NCBI GenBank assembly: GCA_963555705.1
Contig: OY743180.1
Span: forward strand, 36,736,129 to 36,800,128
DNA: 64,000 nucleotides
Reading direction: 5' to 3'
DNA from: Ligustrum vulgare
Lineage: Eukaryota; Streptophyta; Magnoliopsida; Lamiales; Oleaceae
In this document: positions 43,918 through 54,030 of the stretch, one piece after another
Position numbering within the stretch: position 1 is the stretch's first letter
Layout: the number at the start of each line of letters is the position of its first letter
Notes under the pieces: model-generated
What the model was told of the DNA's origin: nothing
Databases searched by the model: none
What the model saw: only the letters and a program-made list of their open reading frames with translations
Translations under genes and position numbers: made by a program

Positions 43918-45864
43918 CTTCGCACGAGTTGAAATTATGTTGCAGTACAACTAAAGGACCTGTCTGCTCTAAAATTGTTTCTGATGTCAACTGTGAAGGT
44001 GTTTGAATTAGACCATTACATAATGTGTGTTTTCCAGAAGATAAAGCACGCAATCTTACATACGACGTGGTTGGTTCTACAAAATCACAGGAGTCCCAAA
44101 ATGTAGTTTAAAGCTGAAAAACACTAAAACTTGAAGATATTGGATGAATTGTTTTAAATCAATTAACATTACACTAATACTAAAGGTAAAACTTGTATAA
44201 TTAAATATATAATCTTACCACTTATCAAATTGCTGAATGAGGATGTTGAGAAAATTGGAGAACGATGCTGAGCTAGAATGTTTTCTGCATGGCAAAAAAG
44301 ATCAGTTGGAAAAACTAATAGACATGCTATCCTTCATTTCAGTTCAAGTAATAGTTGCTTTCATTTGTATACTTCCTTTAATGGTTGAAAAGAGACATTT
44401 GAAACTACATTTCAATGTGTACTTTACAAAAATAAAAAAATTTCAAATTCTTACCGCTCTGTTGGTTAACTATAACATCTTCATCCATAGAGAAAAATGA
44501 ATTTGTGTTTGTAGATCCCTGAAAAACACCATTACGTATTATGTACCTTCCAGTTGGAAAAACCTGTAATGCTCTATTTGCATTTCCTGATCCTGTTCTG
44601 TCATGAGTTCGTCTCATAGGGGAAACTGAGAATAGAATTATACGTTTATTATTTGTTGAATTAGTATAGTCAAATTTCTAAATTGTAATTGAATTTTTTT
44701 TATATATAAAAAAAAGAACCTGTCTTACAATTTGTAATGTTGCTTAATGGAGTTCTTGAACAATTATTTGTGTTTCTTGAAGTATCTTGGTCGTGTTGGA
44801 TCTCAACCGTGTAATCTGTGTGATCTGAAACATATAAAAAAAAAAAACTTAAATCAATTCTTAAGAGTGAAGATACAGACTGATGCATACTATAGTTAAA
44901 CAGGACTCCCTTTTTAAATAATAAACGATTGAGCAAATCCTATTATTTTTTCTTTAAATCAATTATAAGGTAAAACATCCCATGTACAACATACTTAAGT
45001 GAAATAAAATCATATAATTATCACAAAAAGATCTATTTGTTATTTAAATCAGTTATTTCCAAAATGATTCTACCCATGTATAGCATAGTTAAGTTAGACG
45101 AATGGAGAAAGTCTTTGAAAACATAAGAAACTTGTTTTTTTTTTTTTTAGGGCTCATTTTAACTTCACTGTAATGAAAAAGAAATTAGAGGAAAATAAAG
45201 GAAAGTAGTGAATAGAATAGTCTATGATATTGTAAACATAGGACAGCCAAAATAGAATCTATTAGTTTTGTTCTAATAATTTATTTACTAACTGATTCAA
45301 TCCATACAACATAGTTAGGTTTGGGGAATAAAAAACAGCTCTAAGAACATAATTCAAAACATATGAATGTACTGATGAATAAGGAATAAGCCTCAGGTTT
45401 GAACTGATGAATGTACTGCATATAATATCAACAACATTGAAAGCATAATATTTCTGTTGTTATTACAGAAGTCCTTTGTCTTGAAGAAACACTGAGCACA
45501 CTGGATTAACATTAGCTGTATGAACTGATGAATGTACTACATATAATATCAACAACTTTCAAAGCATAATATTTCTTTTGTTATTACAGGAGTCCTTTGT
45601 CTTGAGGAAACACTGAGCACACTGGATTAACAGGCAGTGTGAACTGATGAATGTACTACATATAATATCAACAACATTCAAAGCATAATATTTCTTTTCT
45701 TATTACAGAACTTACATTTCTGTCGATCAGGACCATTTCCAAGCTGCAAATGTCGTCGGACTTTCCAAACGCAGGATTCCCCCAAAGCCGGACCACGCGG
45801 ACACGAATGCCCACTCAATTTTCGTAGGAACAATGTCTGCCAAGAGATCTATGATGGGTGCCAT
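43918..45864 (-). pseudogene. Helitron RPA-like multi-exon gene remnant
   Basis: Exon 1 (45864-45716) starts at an ATG (MAPIIDLLADIVPT...). After a one-base shift it reads 'IRVRVVRLWGNPAF' and 'CSLEMVLIDRN', the first OB fold of RPA70-like proteins, ending at a perfect GTAAGT donor. Further exons with clean borders follow: 44824-44720 (contains 'SRTPLSNITN'), 44625-44455 and 44076-43918. The last two share a diverged pattern (ALxxGxxxxxNGxxQ). RPA-like genes are known passengers of plant Helitrons and bind single-stranded DNA. Intron 1 has grown to include a 120-bp array. The frameshift makes it a pseudogene. Confidence 0.65.
45400..45708 (+). repeat. ~120-bp tandem repeat, 2.6 units
   Basis: Units at 45400, 45521 and 45640 beginning TGAACTGATGAATGTACT. 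It lies inside the first intron of the RPA-like remnant. Confidence 0.9.
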
Positions 45865-46449
45865 ACTTATGCAATTTTTTTGATAAATAAGAATCTGATG
45901 AATATAGTCAAGAAGAGAATATAGAAACTGCCTTCTGATTTTTACTGTATGAATATAGGCAACACGGAGAACAGAATGTATCAAATACCTTTCGTTTTTT
46001 CTTTTTCTCAAATGCGTTGAAAAAGGCAACAATCCCTTGAAAGCCTGTAAAAAAAAGCCAGCAAATGAGGGTTGCTACCTTAAATAGGCTGGGTTTCTTG
46101 TGTGTTGGTAAGGGAAAAAAAAAATCTCTGTAGGGCTGCACTTTGTCAATCAATCAATTCCTAAATTGAAAAATGACTACTCGTTTAAGGCATAATGCAA
46201 TTTTTCAAATCGTGCAGTGTGCTTACCTATTCTTTCAATATTCTGTCCATAAAATAAAATGCAAAATAGATGGATGACTTGTCATTTCAGATTGTTGTCT
46301 CATTTAATGCAAAAGTATCAGATTTTTTCGAACACATTCAAAAGTAAGGAGGGAACTCGGCTTGGGGGGGGGGGGAAACCATTTTACATATGGAGGGAAT
46401 CTTGGAGGGAAAACATGGGCTACTAAGCTCTTTTATAATAATAATAAGA
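45865..46449 (-). other. Helitron 5' region
   Basis: Leader-like sequence upstream of the RPA-like ATG. It includes a G run (46362-46374) and ends at the TCTTATTATTATTATAAAAG 5' terminus. It is the probable promoter region of the Helitron's own genes. Confidence 0.5.
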
Positions 46450-46930
46450 TATAGATTCATGTTAAGATTTATTTTTTTTTGTAAATTATTATTATTATTT
46501 TTTTTGTGGAAAAGTGAGACATTTCCTTCACTTGGAGTTCTTATGTTATTTTGTCATTATATATAGATCCATGTTAAGGTTTTTTTTTTTTTTTTTTTTG
46601 GTAAAAGTGAGACGCTTCATTCACTTGAAGTTCTTATATTATTTTGTCATTATATATAGATTCATTTTAAGATTTTTTTTTTTTTTTTTTTTTTTTGTAA
46701 TTTTTTTTTATTATTATTATTATTTTTTGTTAAAGTGAGAAACTTCCTTCACTTGAAGTTCTTATGTTATTTTGCCATTATATAGATTCATGTTAAGAAT
46801 TTTTTATTTTTTATTTTTTAATTTTTAATTTTTTATTATCATTATTTTTTTTTAAAATGTGAGACACTTCCTTCACTTGAAGTTCTTATGTTATTTTGTC
46901 ATTATATATAGATTTATGTTAAGATTTTGT
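46450..46930 (+). repeat. Right part of the ~120-bp tandem array
   Basis: The array continues with unit landmarks (gtgagac...ttcacttg) near 46514, 46607, 46735 and 46858. Unit length varies from about 93 to 128 bp because of T-rich tracts. Confidence 0.9.
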
Positions 46931-47342
46931 TGGTATGTGATTAAATTTTTGTTTAGCTGAAACAATATTAATGATGAATTCATTAACATAGAGAACTAAC
47001 TGATTTATTAACATTAAAATTAATGTAATTCAATAAATTAACCATTTTTTACATATAAAATATCACAAAATAAATATATCAAGAAATTACAAAGTAAACG
47101 CATTTTTTAATTTTTTATTTTTTAAAACAATTTTTCAAAATTACAAAGATAACATCTTTTCAGCAATCCTAAAACAAATACCCAAAATCCAAAATTCAAA
47201 ACAAAATCAATAAACTCAAAATCCAAAATCGAAATATAAAGAGAACGGTCTCTAAAGCTTTGAAAAGTTTTTATGAATTTATGTAATATTATTTTATTGA
47301 TAAATGTGATTGAAAATAATGAAATGAAAAGAAAAGATTTAG

Positions 47343-47470
47343 GCCATGTTCTCTTTGCTATTTTCAGGTTTTCTGTTTCTATTTTTCGAAATAATAAAAA
47401 CGAGTTCTCTTCACCATTTTCGAAAACGCATTTTCCAAAAAAAAAAAAATGGAGGAAACCCTAAACAAGG
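47343..47470 (+). repeat. Second PIF/Harbinger-like left end
   Basis: GGCCATGTTCTCTTTGCTATTTTC after TTA resembles the 39191 terminus and subterminal (cgaaaacgca, ttttccaaaa). No matching right end was found; a related stretch is at 60484-60600. Confidence 0.5.
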
Positions 47471-47547
47471 AAAAAGTCATTTTGAGCGTTTTTAGTTATA
47501 CACACCAGAAATATTAAAAATGTGGAAAATGCTATTATAATCAATAA

Positions 47548-47615
47548 AGCTTGTGGTCCGGTTGGTAAGGTCTAAAAGGTGGGGAAGAGGCCGGCGTTTC
47601 GAATCCATAGCTGCA
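47548..47615 (+). repeat. tRNA-derived SINE-like head (plus)
   Basis: TGGTCCGGTTGGTAAGG (A-box-like) and GTTTCGAATCC (strong B-box) lie about 35 bp apart. The clover arms do not close, so this is not a functional tRNA. Confidence 0.5.
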
Positions 47616-47694
47616 AAGATTTTGTACAAATGTTATATATTTATTTAATATATAACTTAAAGACTTTAAAATATTTTCAAATAAATTTACCACA

Positions 47695-47760
47695 AAGCGG
47701 ATTCGGAACCTGGCCACTTTAGCTGTAACTTTAACTACTAAACCAAAAGGTCTTCTCTCT
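47695..47760 (-). repeat. tRNA-derived SINE-like head (minus)
   Basis: On the minus strand TGGTTTAGTAGTTAAAG and GGTTCCGAATCC lie in A-box/B-box order. It faces the plus-strand head about 80 bp away. Confidence 0.5.
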
Positions 47761-47781
47761 TATTTGTTGCATTTTTTAACA

Positions 47782-47783
<2 letters not shown>

Positions 47784-47855
<72 letters not shown>
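47784..47855. repeat. (TA)n microsatellite
   Basis: About 36 TA units, followed by a short (CA)n. Confidence 0.95.
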
Positions 47856-47864
<9 letters not shown>

Positions 47865-47869
47865 AAACT

Positions 47870-49020
47870 AGATAATTTAATTTCTTATAATATATTGTTC
47901 AAAAAAAATTCAATATAGAGTAAATATTTTAAAAAAACAAATTTTTTTATAATTTAGGCTATGTTGAGTAACACTATTACTATTATAAATTGATTTATTA
48001 ATATTTTTTAGGTAAAGTGATTTGAAAATTTGTTCTATATATAAATTAGTTTATAAAGTGTAATTACAAGAATCAACCTAGCATTTTTGCAAAATTTCAA
48101 ACATAACATGTATGCTCGAGAACTCATACAGTTTGATGCAAGTCAAACAGCTCAAATGGGACAAGTACGAGAAGAAATTGCTACCCAAAATGTGGATTGA
48201 TTACTCCAAAAGGTCAAGATGACTTTGAAATTTATTTTGTTTAGTCAAACTCTTTGTGGTTAATTTGAATTACATGTACTGGGGAAGTAATTCGAACTTG
48301 AACATTATGTTGTTAATTTCTTATAATATTTTTTGGAGTTGAACATTGATGACATTATTAATTAGTATTAATCCAACAAAATTAGTTAAACAATATGTTG
48401 GGTGGATTTGTGAATAGTGACGTCAAATAAGTAGAATGAAAATTTGTAAATTCAAGTCGAAATTTGGACAGAGTAACGGCAAGGAAAGTACAAACAAAAA
48501 GAAGAAGAAAAGAGGGACAAAGTCGAGGCAAGAGTTGGGGCAAACATGTGCTAATGAGTACTTCATGTTTTTGCAAGGTGAGATTTTGTTTGAACAATTT
48601 ATGGACAAACATAAAACAAAGGGCTTGATTTCTCGTATTGACATCAAGCAGAGAGCACCAATTTACGGAGTCAATGTTATTCTGGTCGAGATTCGTTTCA
48701 CTGTGTCGCTGATTTAAATCCCATTTGGTATCTGTATTTTTTCCACAATTTTCCAAAAGTGTATTTTTAACCATTTCTGTGAAATTCATCAACGTCAAAT
48801 CATATATCTTTTTTATTTTTTTTATTTTGTTAATTTTCTTTTTGTATTTTGTTTGTCTCGATTATATTTATTCTGTTTATTTATCTTTTTTCATACCGTT
48901 CTTTTACGTAATCATTACAATTTATAAATTAATTTATAAATAACATAATTTTTCAAATCACTTTTTAACCACATACAATTTCTCTTTCCAATTTTTATCC
49001 ACACATTTTACCTTTAAAAA
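47870..49020. other. Unassigned stretch with overlapping frames
   Basis: A 93-codon plus frame (48436-48717, Lys-rich) and a 138-codon minus frame (48798-48382) overlap. Neither shows a family motif and I cannot choose between them. The surroundings are AT-rich with 'ttttaaccaca' MITE motifs at 48955-49010. Confidence 0.4.
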
Positions 49021-49139
49021 GTCGAAAAAATAAGAAAATTGCCACCGATCAATTGTTTGTAATGTATTAAATTTCATAAAGAAATAAATAGACCTTAAAA
49101 TATAATACAAACTACTTCGAACGAGTATAACAATAAGTG

Positions 49140-49347
49140 ATTTAGTCGCAGTTATCATTATTGAACTCATAGAATGCACAATAATCATTGCTAGTGATGT
49201 TGATGTACCCGTATTCCTGAGTTTCTCCCAAGAGTAATATGGATGATATGGCTCGTCCACCATCTTCCTAGACTGTAAGGTCGAACAAAATATTTTGTCA
49301 TGTCCACTTTGGCCACAGGCTCGACAATTTCTCTTTGACTGAGACAT
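49140..49347 (-). pseudogene. CCHC zinc-knuckle protein C-terminal remnant
   Basis: From 49347 on the minus strand: CRACGQSGHDKIFC is a CX2CX4HX4C knuckle. A shift near 49225-49235 is needed for the most protein-like continuation ('YGYINITSNDYCAF'), ending at a TAA near 49142. This knuckle style occurs at the C terminus of Mutator/FAR1-type transposases and in gag. With no neighbours, the parent cannot be chosen. Confidence 0.4.
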
Positions 49348-49360
49348 GGCTATCTCCATT

Positions 49361-50248
49361 TAAAATGATTTGGAATTTTTCCAAATCAAATCAAACAATT
49401 TCATTTTCAAAATCAAATCAAATCAAACCAAACCAAATCATTTTTTGCGATTTGTCAACGAATGAATTAGTAAATTCCAAAGTGAAATCAAAGACACATA
49501 TTCGTCTAATTTTTCGAGTTGAAACTAGCTTTATAATAGTATTCATTTTTCTAATTTAATACATTACTGTGAATCAGTTCATGTTGATAAACAAACTAAT
49601 TATATAAAAGCAAACATTTAAAATTTTCTTAAAGAAAATGTAGTTAGTTCTTACATTAAAAATGTTATTTTAAGAAAATGTCTTGGTTGATAATTATGAA
49701 ATGTATGATCAAGAATTTTTTCCAAATGACTGTGAATTTGAACAAATAAATCTTTTACTCCTTAATTTTGATTTGTTCAAAATAAAAAGTGTGCTGCACT
49801 TTTTTTTTAAAAAAAAAAAAATTGAATGTTTGCCTTTATTTTTTAATTTTTTTTTTTTTAAATTTGACAGATTGACAGTTTGAAATAACAGTTTTGACAG
49901 TTGAAACCTAAATCAAATTGTTTAAGGCGATTGGAATTTTTCCAAACCAAATCAAACCATTTTACATTTCAAATTGAATCAAACTAAACCATTTGTTACG
50001 ATTTGGTTTAGTTCAAAGATTTATTTGTTCACTCCTATTCCAAAGTTACAATTTTATAGACAAAAAAAAAAACTGATTAGTTGTAATTCGCCTGACAATT
50101 GAACAAGGCAAGGCCAGGCCTTCTCCAGCCAAGGCAAAGCTCATACTGTTATCCTGCCCTTGTCTAATAATCAGGCTGTTCAGGAGATGTTTAACAAGTA
50201 TTTATTTTATAGAAGCTTTTAGTGAATTTTAAGATAAATTAATAAAAT
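49361..50248. other. AT-rich stretch with paired 'aaccaaaccaaatca' blocks
   Basis: Blocks at 49365-49460 and 49915-50030 share gg(a)tttttccaaa(c/t)caaatcaaa and c(g)atttg, in the same direction. They may be worn ends of a hAT-type MITE or a direct repeat. No gene. Confidence 0.45.
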
Positions 50249-50253
50249 TGTCA

Positions 50254-50705
50254 TGTTGGATAAATTCAATAATGTGGGGCCAAACATGTATAAAATAAAA
50301 TGTGTGGTGCTATCTTAAGGATTTAGTCAATAAAGTGATCCACTAAAGATTATTCGGGACTAATGGATATTAAGTGTCGTGAGGTTAAAGTGTAGAGACG
50401 GATTCAATGTTTTAAATTGTTGAGGGGCCAATTTAATAACATTGAAACATGATAGTTGCCCTACAACTATTTATACAGGTCATGGTCTCCAATTGAGCGT
50501 GACTTTTCATAATTCTCTGCATCCCCATCAACAGAGGACAAAATAAGGAGAAAACCACGAATCAGTTGGAAGGCCATAACCCCGTTCGATCAAACGCAAT
50601 AATAGATTCAGGAACGCTTCCGCTTCAGTTTGGATCTTGATAATTACAGCATGATGTTTGTAGATTTGAGATGAACATTCATCTATATTAAAATTAATTT
50701 TAACA
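50254..50705 (+). repeat. Copia 5' LTR
   Basis: TGTTGGATAAATTC...TTTTAACA; matches 59240-59691. Confidence 0.95.
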
Positions 50706-50707
50706 AG

Positions 50708-50723
50708 TGATATCAGAGCCAAC
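50708..50723 (+). other. Copia primer-binding site
   Basis: TGATATCAGAGCCAAC resembles the complement of initiator tRNA-Met (TGGTATCAGAGCC), with one change. Confidence 0.85.
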
Positions 50724-52140
50724 ATCGTGTTGAATTATCATATCAATTTTGTACGCATAAAAACCAAAATTCTGTGCGCATGTGTATGTACAAACCGGCT
50801 TCTGATTTCGAGAGATATACATACACAGCAAAATAAATTTTTTTGGAAACATGCATCAAGTTATGGATTCAGCCGTTCCTTTCGTCTGTGTGTGAATTTA
50901 TATGCGAAAAAAAAATCGTGGTTTAATCAAATTGGTTTTCAGATTTTGATTTCTGCATATTTTCGAATTGTATGGTTATGGATTTTGTATGGATTGTGAT
51001 ATTTGTGGTTGAGATTGGTGTGTGGATCCGGTTAAGAATGGAGGTCGGAGAAAGGGTTGCAGCGGCGCTGCGTCGCGGAGGATTTCAGCGGCGTCGTGGG
51101 CGCGACGCTGTGTTCTGGCTGGATGGCGCTGCAGCGCCGGTGCAGGCGAAGGGCGTCGCCAGCAATGGCGACGCGTTTGGGGGCTGAGGAGCGGCGGCAG
51201 TTAGGGTTTAAACCCTAGCTGTCGCGATTTTGCGCAGGGGCCTTAATTGTAAATTTGAAGTGCTGAAGGGCTCCTTTGCAATTTTTGGATATTTTGTGTA
51301 AATTGCAACTTTGGTCCTCCCTCATTATTTTAAAATAAAGTTCAAAGCCTAAGTTTATAAGATTTTGTAAGTTGGCCCTCCAAACTTCTGAATTTACAAA
51401 ATTAAGTCCATAAAGTTAAGAAATCATTTAAGTTGGGTTTTAAGAATTCTGAATTTTACGATTCAGTCCCTAAAGTCTCTGATTTTAATTAATTGGCCGC
51501 TAAAGTTTGGAAAAATTGCAATTTAGTCCTTCAAGTTTAAAAATATTTCATAATTGGCCAATCAAGTTTAATTAAATTGCAATTTAACCATCCAACTTAA
51601 TGATTACTTAATCCTAAAGTATTGAATTTCATAATTCAAATCCTAAAGCCTTAATATATGCAAAACAATCAATTCAAGTTCAAATTTTGGTATGACGGAC
51701 TCTTTTGAGAAATATAATATTTCGAAGTGAATTAATTGAAGCAACATGTTGCCAAAGCAACCTCTCTTGTGGAAATTAATTAACTTAGAATATTATAAGG
51801 TTTTGTGTGTGTGTTGTTCATGCGGATATTGATTGGCCCAAAGGAAGGTCAATGTTTGGCTGGAATTTCACATGCACCTGTGGTAATAAACGCGTGACGA
51901 TTATTTGGTTTAACGTGTGATAAATAAATCGGTCCAAAGAAAGGTTTATTGATTGACATGTCTTATTGTCAGTGTTTGATTACTACATCGAGAGTACCAC
52001 TTACAAGTTAATATTTCTGTCCAAAGACTAAATATTGATGTTGTGCTAGATATCTTGTGATGGGCCTTACCATTATTTGAAATTATTATTTGCATAATAA
52101 AGTACTAATGTAAGCTATTTCCATCTTCTTCTCTATACAG
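50724..52140 (+). other. Copia leader with GC-rich island and degenerate repeats
   Basis: 1.4 kb without gag. 51020-51240 is GC-rich (perfect palindrome GGCGCTGCAGCGCC at 51125-51138; back-to-back telo-boxes TAGGGTTTAAACCCTA at 51202-51217). 51290-51650 is a run of degenerate ~30-bp units (aatttagtccttcaagttt/ttggcc). The region ends ttcttctctatacag, a splice-acceptor-like sequence just before the gag frame. Confidence 0.7.
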
Positions 52141-52187
52141 TTAATTCATCTGCTACCACAATATCTGCAAATCTTAATTCAATTCCC

Positions 52188-52970
52188 ATGCTTGATGGGT
52201 CAAACTTCAAGGATTGGAAAGAGAACGCACTAATTGTTCTCGGCTGCATGGATCTTGACCTTGCTCTCAGGGTTGAGCAACCGGCTTCTCTTACGGATGC
52301 AAGTTCACCTGATGACAGGAGGAACTTTGAGAAGTGGGAACGCTCAAATCGCATGAGTCTAATGATCATTAAGCGCGGCATTCCGGAAGCCTTTAGGGGC
52401 GCAGTATCTGAAGAGGTAACTAATGCCAAGCAATTCCTTGCCGAACTTGAAAAGCGTTTTGCTAAAAAGGATAAGGCTGAAACAAGCACGCTTCTGCAAA
52501 GCTTGATTTCAATGAAGTATAGAGGCAAGGGGAACATAAGGGAGTACATCATGAAGATGTCTCATACTGCTTCAAAACATAAGGCACTAAACCTCGACTT
52601 GTCTGATGACTTGCTCGTGCATTTAGTATTGATATCGCTTCCTACTCATTTCAGTCAGTTTAAGGTCAGTTACAACTGTCAAAGGGAGAAATGGACTCTA
52701 AATGAGCTCATTTCATATTGTGTGCAAGAGGAAGAAAGGTTGAGGCAGGATAGAACTGAAATTGCTAACTTGGCAAGTACCTCTAAGGATAAGGGCAAGA
52801 AAAGAAAAACAGAATATGAAGCTGCTAAGGGTCCAGATCAAAAGAAGCCACATAAGGACAAAGTGAGTTGTTTCTTTTGCCTGAAACCTGGACATTTAAA
52901 GAAGGATTGTACCAAATACAACGCTTGGCGTGCAAAGAAAGGGTTGCCTGTTCTGCCGAAAGCCAAATGA
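52188..52970 (+). CDS. Copia gag
   Basis: A 260-codon frame. It opens with 'MLDGSNFKDWKENALIVLG' and includes the UBN2-type gag domain. It ends with a CCHC zinc knuckle (CFFCLKPGHLKKDC, residues about 225-238) and 'YNAWRAKKG'. The frame is open upstream back to the acceptor-like site at 52140, so translation may start in a spliced leader or at this ATG. It stops because of the deletion that removed the protease active site. Gag packages RNA in the particle. Confidence 0.85.
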   Translation: MLDGSNFKDWKENALIVLGCMDLDLALRVEQPASLTDASSPDDRRNFEKWERSNRMSLMIIKRGIPEAFRGAVSEEVTNAKQFLAELEKRFAKKDKAETSTLLQSLISMKYRGKGNIREYIMKMSHTASKHKALNLDLSDDLLVHLVLISLPTHFSQFKVSYNCQREKWTLNELISYCVQEEERLRQDRTEIANLASTSKDKGKKRKTEYEAAKGPDQKKPHKDKVSCFFCLKPGHLKKDCTKYNAWRAKKGLPVLPKAK

Positions 52971-54030
52971 TGCTGAAAGATTCATCTTTGTGGGCGATGG
53001 AAAATCGGTGGAAGTTGAAGCAATAGGTACTTTTAGGTTATTATTGGGAACTGGTTTTTATTTGGATTTGAAAGACACTTTTGTTGTGCCGTCATTTAGA
53101 CGGAATTTGGTTTCTATTTCCTTATTGGACAAATCAGGATATTATTGTTCTTTTGGAAATTGTCAGTTTAGTCTTTCTTTAAATTCAAATATTGTTGGTA
53201 CTGGTTCATTATGCTCATACGATAACCTATATTTGCTTGATACTATTGCATCATATAATGAAACCTTGTATGTGGAATCACGTGGTACTAAGCGAAAATT
53301 AAATAAAGAAAATTCGGCAAAACTATGGCACAAGCGCTTAGGTCACATCTCAAAAACTAGAGTTGAACGACTTGTGTCAGATGGTATCTTGGATTCCCTC
53401 GACTTTACGGACTTTGATGTTTGTATTGATTGTATCAAGGGAAAACAGACCAAAACGAGAAGGTTAGGTGCTAATAGAACTTCGGACGTCATAGAATTGA
53501 TACACACGGATATTTGTGGACCATTCCCTACGGCTTCCTGGAATGGTCAACAATACTTTATATCATTCATAGACGATTACTCATGTTATGGGCATCTATA
53601 TCTTATTCATGAAAAGTCTGAGTCGCTGGACATGTTCAAAGCTTTCAAAGCCGAAGTTGAGAATCAACTCAACAAGAAAATTAAAAGCGTTAGATCTGAT
53701 CGTGGTGGTGAGTACTACGGCAGATATGACGGTTCAGGTGAACAACGTCCATGACCATTTGCTAGATTCCTAGATGAATGTGGAATCGTCCCACAGTACA
53801 CCATGCTAGGTTCTCCTAGCATGAATGGTGTAGCTGAAAGACGAAATAGGACTCTTAAGGATATGGTAAGGAGTATGATTAGTCATTCTACTTTACCAAA
53901 ATCACTCTGAGGAGAAGCATTAAAGACTGCAGCTTATATTCTGAATAGAGTACCAACTAAAGCTGCTGTTAAAACACCTTATGAGCTTTGGACAGGCAGA
54001 AAGCCTAGTCTAAAGCATTTCCACATTTGG
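52930..54030 (+). pseudogene. Copia protease remnant and integrase
   Basis: The frame resumes at 'RKPNDAERFIFVGDGK', which normally follows the protease active site. The catalytic D-S/T-G segment itself is gone, apparently with about 40 codons between the gag tail and this point. Integrase has the HHCC zinc finger ('LWHKRLGHIS', then CIDC), the first Asp in 'HTDICGP', the second in 'RSDRGGEY', and Glu in 'MNGVAERRN'. TGA codons at 53752-53754 and near 53908 interrupt the frame, the latter where a Trp is expected. A frameshift lies near 54030. Confidence 0.85.

Larger units (their letters stand above)
39569..46449 (-). mobile_element. Helitron, 6.9 kb, with helicase and RPA remnants
   Basis: On the minus strand it starts TC (46449) and ends CTAG (39569), with hairpin CCGTGC-GAT-GCACGG 9 bases from the end. 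It lies between A and T inside a tandem array: joining 39568 to 46450 recreates the array consensus cattatatatagattcatg with no duplication. It contains a Pif1-type helicase remnant near its 3' end, an RPA-like exon series towards its 5' end, a captured exon, nested MITE-like repeats and a 0.55-kb duplication. The Rep (HUH) nuclease motif was not found, so it is non-autonomous. Confidence 0.9.
39191..47252. mobile_element. PIF/Harbinger-like element hosting a tandem array and a Helitron
   Basis: Inverted ends GGCCCCGTTCTCTTTA and (reverse) GAGACCGTTCTCTTTA match at 13 of 16 positions, with TAA on both sides (39188-39190, 47253-47255). Without the Helitron it is about 1.18 kb: subterminal gaaaacgcgtt-rich sequence, a ~120-bp tandem array, then an AT-rich right arm. 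No transposase is seen. A related left end recurs at 47343. Confidence 0.78.

Noticed and set aside
47548..47615. A genuine tRNA gene
   Set aside because: A- and B-box-like sequences are present, but acceptor and anticodon arms do not pair, and no terminator T run follows at the right distance.
48382..48798. 138-codon minus frame and overlapping 93-codon plus frame
   Set aside because: Neither shows a recognisable motif or supporting neighbours; listed only as an unassigned stretch.
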